This document shows positions 57,629 through 64,000 of a stretch of 64,000 bases of DNA, in pieces. A program made the translations under genes and the position numbers. Position 1 is the stretch's first letter; each line of letters begins with the position of its first letter. The stretch spans positions 55,039,556 through 55,103,555 of the forward strand of contig CM068315.1 in assembly GCA_034766995.1 (NCBI GenBank). Reading direction: 5' to 3'. Source of the DNA: Acanthacorydalis orientalis. Its lineage: Eukaryota; Arthropoda; Insecta; Megaloptera; Corydalidae. The notes beneath the pieces are model-generated. The model did not search any database and was not told the origin of the DNA. It saw nothing but the letters and a program-made list of their open reading frames with translations.

Positions 57629-58410
57629 CGTGTATTTGTGACTATAAATAGAGATGCACGTTTATTCTATTGTATTCTAGTCATTTTATATTTATGGGTA
57701 CAAGATATGCATCAATATCATGAAGGTATTATTTAGTAAAATGTGTAATATTTACATGTAAATATTTGTAAATAAATATTAGATTATATTTTTATTTGAT
57801 TTGTGCTATTTTTTATATGTAAACTAGTATATAGTCAATCAAAATTGACAGGAAAATAGAAAGAAAAAACTGTTTATTGCTGGCCTGTAGTCAGGGGGGC
57901 AGGAACGGCACTGGCCCCTCCCCTTAGTTGCTCCGGTTGCACCACTCCCGCGTAACAAAATCTCCGACTTCGGGAGATTTGAAAATCGTGGATGATCGTT
58001 GGAAGAATTTTCCTAACGGATGTTACCTTGATGATTAAGAACGTTCATACGAGCGAAAAAAATCATTGCTATGAGCGTGTTCTAGCGACAACGCGGAAAT
58101 TACAATTATATTAAATTACAACGTTAAATCGAGAAGAACATCTTTGTTATTTTAAAAACTTGTACTTTTAATACGAATTGTGTGACTTCTTTTTTAATAA
58201 TAAAATTTTCATATAGATTCGGTTCGCATTTTTCATATAAATTTGGTTGTAGGTATGAGGTTAAACAATTTTCACATGGAAAAAATTACCCCCTGTAATA
58301 TGACGGTCTGGCTACGAGCATTGTTTGTTGGTTTTTGCAATATAATATATTTAAACAAAAAATACCTAGAACCAAACTTAATAAATTAAACTTGAAACGT
58401 ATGAGCTGAC

Positions 58411-58468
58411 AAACCAAACATTTCTCGTCACTTTGTCGTGCGGACAAAGTGACGAGAAATGTAGGTTT
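58411..58468. repeat. Perfect 20-bp stem hairpin
   Basis: ACATTTCTCGTCACTTTGTC (58418-58437), a 5-nt loop GTGCG, then its exact inverse (58443-58462). An outer AAACC/GGTTT pair extends the stem past a small bulge. It is GC-richer than its surroundings. It could be a transposon-derived fold-back or a small-RNA hairpin; nothing else identifies it. Confidence 0.85.
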
Positions 58469-58945
58469 TTATTATTAAGAAGAAATACCGATGTTGAAAA
58501 ATCAAATAACCGTTCTAATGCCTCCAGTAATTTATGCAAGAATGAATCGGTTGAAACGATTTATTAACATAGTTATTTTTCTTATATTTAACACAAAGTT
58601 CTAACTAACTAAGCAGTCTGTAATATAATAAATATTTTAAGTTATTGAGCAGTCTGTAACTTATTTACAGCTCGTAAATTTAAAACCATTAATTTTACCA
58701 TTTAATAACTTATAAAAGTTATTTCATTTTTAAGTATATAGAATATCAGCCAGTGTAATAATATATTCAATTAAAAATTTAACCTTGTATAAATTATCAA
58801 AAATATAGATTTTCTTAACGAACAATAACATCATTTTTTTAATTGCTGCTATGCCCATTTATATCAAAACCTTTAAATTTTAAAAAGGTGTTTTGAATAG
58901 ATTTAGCTATTTAATCGATCATTAACATATAATTAAAACAAATTA

Positions 58946-58981
<36 letters not shown>

Positions 58982-59365
58982 TTGGACATTTTTTTGTCAA
59001 TGAACATTAAAATTAGAATGTTACTGAAAGCGCAAACAATGAATTTTTAAATCCATAGAAATAATTTGCAATTAAATAACATTTAAATCAATGTTTTAAA
59101 TAATTATGTTAATAGAAATAAGTGTTTACTGTTTTTCACTGAATGCAAAAAAATATTTATTGAAACGAATGATGACATTCGATTAATTAATAATTTAATT
59201 ATTATAATATTTGTATTGTTTTTTCGACTCCCATAAAATAAATGCATGTTCTGATAATATGTATATTATTTTTAAAAATGAAATTTAATCATAAAAACAA
59301 ATATTATAAACACAATTATACGAAAGGAAAACTTTCGATGAAAATAATTTATATGCTATAATTAA

Positions 59366-59601
59366 CCCTTTGCACTCGGAGATTTTTTTCACCTCACCCA
59401 CTAGCGACTCAAACATATTTTTTAATAAAATAGCAAGTAACAAATAACTTCAAATAAAATAATATAGCATTGTAAATATTTTTTTTATTCAAATGAAACT
59501 TCAAAAATACATTTATTAATTTATGTTTTATAAAAAATAATAATATTGTTATTTGTTAGATTTATTATATCCCCTCAGAGGGGACAGTCCAGTGGAAGGG
59601 G
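59366..59601. mobile_element. piggyBac-type MITE
   Basis: It is flanked by TTAA at 59362-59365 and 59602-59605. The left end CCCTTTGCACTCGGA and the inverse of the right end CCCCTTCCACTGGAC match at about 11 of 15 positions, in the style of piggyBac-like termini. It is 236 bp with no coding sequence. A palindrome CCCCTCAGAGGGG lies near the right end (59570-59583). Confidence 0.7.
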
Positions 59602-60109
59602 TTAAGATTTTTATATTTCATTTTATAAAATGTTTTAAAAACGCATGATACACTTGAAAATCATATAGCAAGTAATATATATTTTAAGTCGAATGCTCGT
59701 TTTTTAAAATATATGATTTTAATTGAAAAAATATATAAACTATCTTTAATAGTTGTCACAATGAATCAACTTTTATTGTTATTTTTTTATTATTCTAATA
59801 GAATAACAAATTTATTTATCGTTTATATTTTTTTATTATTTATAGCAAATATTTCTGTATTAACCGTTTCGCCTCTGATTTATAATCATTGAAAAATATT
59901 TCTATTAAAACTGTAGCTCGAATGTTCAGAAACATTAAATATAAATTTTTCAAAATTATTTTTTAAAAAAAAAATATTCTCAATTATAATTGTAATTTTT
60001 TAACATCCGTAATTATATATCTTATTTTAAGTACATGTTTCAGAAATCTATATCGGTTTATAACTGTAAAATAAGTAGAATACTTATTACATCAATAGTT
60101 TTTGGTTCT

Positions 60110-60375
60110 GTGATTTAATTCATTTTCACAAAATAGTTTTTCATACCTTCATACATTACACGGTTTTTTTTTTGATCAAAAATTTACAATAATTTATTTA
60201 TATCATTTTGATTGTTATTTAGATTTCAAATAGACTGTAATGTTACCATGATTGATAAGTTTTAAGAAAAAATTCGCATAAGCAGCAATTAAAATGAACA
60301 ATAAACAGTTACTGAACATTTTTAAATAGGAAAATGTGCGGTTTATGAAACACTGAAACATTTGTCAAACTACGA
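60110..60375. repeat. Snap-back MITE family, copy 9
   Basis: Left end TTTAATTCATTTTCAC, with the inner arm TTTTGATCAAAAATTTACAA at about 60171. The right arm is AACAATAAACAGTTACTGAA then CATTTTTAAAT (about 60297-60327). More diverged than copies 2, 7 and 8. A further partial left end lies at 60895-60945. Confidence 0.5.
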
Positions 60376-60984
60376 TATTTCTTTGGAATTCATCATTCAT
60401 GTGAGATATGTTTATTATCATCAAAACTAAAACGGTTAAGGCTGCGTTTTTTAAATGTGGTTCGTGACTCCTCCAGAGATCACAATCATTATAAAAGGGA
60501 AATGCAGTTGGATATTGTTATATATATATATATATATATGTAATTATAGAAGAGGGTTGCCGAAATCCATTTTCTGTTTCACAAGATGGCAGTATCACAA
60601 CATTCGAAAGTTAAGAAAAAACTTTTAGAAATATCCTTTGCTACAAAATATTATTTTTTCTGAAAAAAACAAGTAAGATAATTTCATATATTCATTTTTT
60701 CTATATAATTCATTCGTTAATTATAATTATAATTAATTCATATTTTTTAATATAAGGTCTTCAGTTTTAATGAAAATGCAGGTTCGAATTATGTTTTTTA
60801 TTTTGAAAATCGGCATAGAGTTGCAAGTAATATCGTATTGAATTAGGATTCAGATTTGAAATATATTATTTTTACAATGATATTTTTGAACACAGTGTCT
60901 GAATTTACTTTTACAACGGAATTGCTAACTCACACCATTAAATAATTTTTTGATATTTTTTATGCAATTAGTGACGGATTGAAT

Positions 60985-61620
60985 AATCCATATTAAGGGG
61001 CTATACCTGCCTATAACACTGAAAAAATCGATTTTTTTGCATTTTCTGAAAGTTTAATGTCTTGAAAATATATCTTGAAAATTTTATATTGATACCTGTA
61101 AAAGTGACGAAGTTATAGAATTCTTTGTAAAGCAACTTAACTAATTATCTGTGACTTGAAACGCATTTCTAACAAAGCACTGTTTTTGAAGACAGTGTCC
61201 TGATAGATATTTCGGGAACCGATCGATGGATTCTTTTGAATTTTTCAGGAAATATGATGAGAAACATTGTTAATCGAATAACATTTTTATTTTCTAAAAA
61301 TATATTTTTTTGTAATATTCACTTAAAGATGCTGACATTTTTCACAGATTTTTTCATGGTTAAGTTTCACTCAGTGCCGTTTTTTTAAAATAAAGTTTTT
61401 TAAGATCGGCGAATGCTAATCGATCACATTTGCAAATTGTTTTGAAATCTGTTTAATTTTTTGATTCAAGATGGTCGGTTTCAATCAGACAATGGTTACA
61501 ATAAAACTTCTAAAAAAAGTGCTATTTTTTATTGGCGGACATGTCTCTTTTGCTTTTTAATATTTTTCCCCCGTCGAAATGCTCCCAATAAATGAACTTT
61601 TCATATTAAAAAAAATAGGT
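60985..61620. other. Probable DNA-transposon relic, unidentified
   Basis: From AAGGGGCTATACCTGCCTAT (about 60995) onward the sequence has a style unlike the flanking AT-rich DNA: purine/pyrimidine-skewed phrases such as GATATTTCGGGAACCGATCG (61207-61226) and repeated AAAAATCGATTTTTTT-like words. It reads like the long non-coding ends of a DNA transposon, but I found no partner end or coding part. This rests on sequence style only. Confidence 0.25.
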
Positions 61621-62373
61621 TTAAGAGAACGTATTTAAATATGTGATATTTTATAGAAGTTGTTACGATTTGACTAAATTACAATTAAATTATTATTTAG
61701 GAAAGACTAATGAAGACATATTTTCATCAGAAATACAAATACAAATTACAAATATTTATTTGTACCATTGTAAAGATATGCAGGAGAGATAAATACAATG
61801 ACCGTTTTTACAAGAAAGGTCTGCTGTAAGAATAGAACTAAATAAATTATACTGTTATATTTTTCATATTTAAGGGATCGGAGATGTGTAATTTTAGCAA
61901 CTGACGCCATTTACAAAATACAATTGTATTGTTCGAGGTATTCAGAACTTATAATGGGTTCATTTCATTTGAATGTTTACAGACAAGTCAAAATTAAATT
62001 ACAACGATCGTTTCTAGTTTTCAGGTAAACATTTCTATAGTGGATAATAAATAATAACAATATTTTATTAGACGGTGTACAGTCATGAATATTTAAGATA
62101 AAAATTATTAAATTAGATGTTCAAAACTTTATTTTCTGCCGAAATGACAACTTGAGAAAAATCGTTTTACGAATTTGAAATTATATAAAATTAAGACTTT
62201 AGTAAATATGAGAATTAATTGTTGATTATGTATAAAAGTGTTGCCGATATTCATTACGTTAAAAGATGAAAGTAAAGCAGTAGATTCAGTTGAGAATTAA
62301 ATTAATTCATTCATTGTTTTAGTGGTATTTAATTCTATTATTATATCAAAATTCTTAAAACATAACTAGACTG

Positions 62374-62377
<4 letters not shown>

Positions 62378-62431
<54 letters not shown>
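62378..62431. repeat. (TA)n microsatellite
   Basis: A TA run of about 54 bp. Confidence 0.9.
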
Positions 62432-62435
<4 letters not shown>

Positions 62436-62724
62436 TTAACAGATAATGAATAGATACAAAAATGTAATACAAAAAAAACTGAATTTAATTGTTATACTGC
62501 CGGAAAAAAAACGCGAGAGAGTTTAATAGAAAAGTGATTCGAATTTGCAAAAAGTTTTGGTATTTATTTCTTATTTTTAAGCATTTTTTTTTTCTAAGAT
62601 GATTTCTTCTTCAGTAACCTATTATGTTATTTCTGGTGATTTATCTTTCTCTATAACCAACAATTACCTTGTTTTCTTCTTTGATGTATTTTGCTATAAG
62701 AGAGTCACATATTTCTGAAATACA

Positions 62725-62729
<5 letters not shown>

Positions 62730-62785
<56 letters not shown>
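62730..62785. repeat. (TA)n microsatellite
   Basis: A TA run of about 56 bp. Confidence 0.9.
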
Positions 62786-62793
<8 letters not shown>

Positions 62794-63499
62794 TTGGATA
62801 GACAGGTAAATGAAAACAAATATAACTTTCTTGGTTAGACGAAGTAAAATAAAATACCAAGAAAAATAAATTCATAATGTCTATGGCCCAGTCTGAAGAT
62901 TATATTAGGCTGGATTATATGAGTACAGGAAGAGTAGACATTGGTAGCCTGCATTATGGATTATAAAGCCAAATAATTAATATCTGAAAGATCAATTTTG
63001 AATGTTATTACCCGAAAAATGAGAATATTCATAACTGGAACGTATTTACTATATACTATTTCATACACGATAATGATTCTTAAAAATAATACTCAAAATA
63101 CGAAACTACTCTTTTTTTATAAAACACATTGGAAAATCTTCACAAGTTCTTAGACCGAAACTCGATTGAAAATACATAGAAGCAGTCGGAAAAAGGAGAT
63201 CGTATGTATAGGGTGTCTAGTGAAGGACAACAGCCAGAGGCTTATCAAAAGAATTTAGAAATTTCAGGCAGTGAATTTAGAAATTTATCGCTAATAACTA
63301 AATTCCGTTTTGACTACAAGCGATTATAAATGAATGTATTCCAAAAAGGTTATCACAAAATACTGGTAGAGATTTAAATAATGTAATTGAAAATACATCT
63401 TGAACGAAAAAAGATTATTTGAATTAATCGAAAAATAAATAATCTACAAAATGCATCGTTTTATTGCATTTTGTATTATATAAATACACTTAAAAGATG

Positions 63500-63803
63500 T
63501 TCCTTAAAAAAACGTTGATGTATGAATATTTTTGAATCATAATATACATACCCACATTCACACATATGTATATATATATATATATAAATATATACACATA
63601 TGTGTTTATGTGTATGTATATGATGATTCAAAAATATTCATACGTTAATGTTTTTTTTAAGGAAATTCTTTCATACAATAAATTTTCTATAATAGATTTT
63701 CTTCTTTTATATAATATATTTTAGATAGATAAAAGTTTTTCGTTAAAAAAAAGTTAATTTATGAATATTTTTGAATCATAATGTACATACACACATTCAT
63801 GTA

Positions 63804-63806
<3 letters not shown>
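63500..63806. repeat. Inverted plus direct repeat of a ~42-bp unit
   Basis: The unit TATGAATATTTTTGAATCAT, with flanks, occurs at 63500-63540, inverted at 63623-63664, and directly again at about 63739-63780. The first two can form a stem of about 40 bp around a CA/TA-rich loop. The direct copies also share the following sequence (ATACATACMCACATTCA). Confidence 0.8.
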
Positions 63807-63853
<47 letters not shown>

Positions 63854-63887
63854 TATTTATATATATATATATACATATAAATACATA

Positions 63888-63950
<63 letters not shown>

Positions 63951-63957
63951 ATACATA

Positions 63958-64000
<43 letters not shown>
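63805..64000. repeat. TA array with duplicated spacer, running off the window
   Basis: TA runs separated by two identical spacers ACATATAAATACATATGA (63932 and about 70 bp earlier at 63872), so a TA-plus-spacer unit has been duplicated. The array continues beyond the window end. Confidence 0.9.

Larger units (their letters stand above)
57364..64000. other. Gene-free 3' flank
   Basis: No coding exon is supported. It contains long TA arrays (57535-57625, 58947-58980, 62378-62431, 62730-62785, 63805-64000), a GC-richer stretch (57880-58140), a perfect hairpin (58418-58462), a piggyBac-type MITE (59366-59601), snap-back MITE copies (60110-60375, partial at 60895-60945), a probable transposon relic (60985-61620) and an inverted repeat at 63500-63806. 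A short frame at 62878 (29 codons) has no support. Confidence 0.6.

Noticed and set aside
59859..60438. TTAA-CCGTTT at 59859 and AAACGG-TTAA at 60428 as a possible piggyBac-type element
   Set aside because: Only about seven bases match at the ends, and the interval includes an unrelated MITE copy, so chance is likely.
62878..62967. 29-codon frame starting MSMAQSEDYI
   Set aside because: Too short, with no splice partners or homology that I can recognise.
1..64000. tRNA, rRNA and other structured RNA genes
   Set aside because: I scanned for tRNA B-box-like words (GGTTCGAATCC) and found only partial matches without a partner A box or acceptor stem. No rRNA segments were recognised.

Overview
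The window is AT-rich eukaryotic nuclear DNA, most likely from an insect. The evidence is short spliceosomal introns with GT-AG ends, insect-type orthologues, many decayed mariner/Tc1, piggyBac, hAT and Helitron-like remnants, and dozens of long (TA)n arrays. I cannot fix the order or species from the sequence alone. There is no sign of bacterial, organellar or viral sequence.

Layout. Bases 1-6660 are gene-free and carry mariner remnants, a MITE and TA arrays. From 6661 to 38438 (+) one large gene encodes a Munc13-4/BAIAP3-type protein (unc-13 homolog 4B-like). Its 14 coding exons join in phase into 1,174 codons plus stop. Introns 1 and 2 are 18.6 and 6.9 kb long, and the other twelve exons lie within 5.8 kb. 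An apparently intronless succinate-semialdehyde dehydrogenase gene (22235-23752, -) is nested antisense in intron 1. Next comes a decayed Helitron (about 39130-40190), and then a compact gene cluster: an F-box protein (40489-41819, +), Rab39 (42823-43673, -), an SLC35F1/F2-type transporter (44481-46640, +, divergent from Rab39), the PAF1-complex subunit Ctr9 (47764-53384, +) and the spliceosome-associated G-patch protein GPATCH1 (54316-57363, +). Bases 57364-64000 are gene-free repeats.

Functions. The genes are unrelated housekeeping and trafficking genes, not a pathway cluster. Two act in vesicle traffic (Munc13-4-like, Rab39), one in GABA/succinate metabolism, one probably in ubiquitin ligation, one in membrane transport, one in transcription elongation (Ctr9) and one in splicing (GPATCH1).

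Most notable points. (1) A dispersed family of AT-rich snap-back MITEs has about ten full or partial copies with 35-50 bp degenerate terminal inverted repeats; I do not recognise it as a described family. (2) Ctr9 ends in an unusual arginine/serine-rich tail of about 200 residues, built partly on a 24-bp tandem repeat. (3) The dehydrogenase gene is intronless, nested and antisense. (4) Several transposon remnants still have diagnosable ends and target-site duplications. Exon boundaries were chosen by hand from reading frame, splice consensus and family similarity; no alignment was run.
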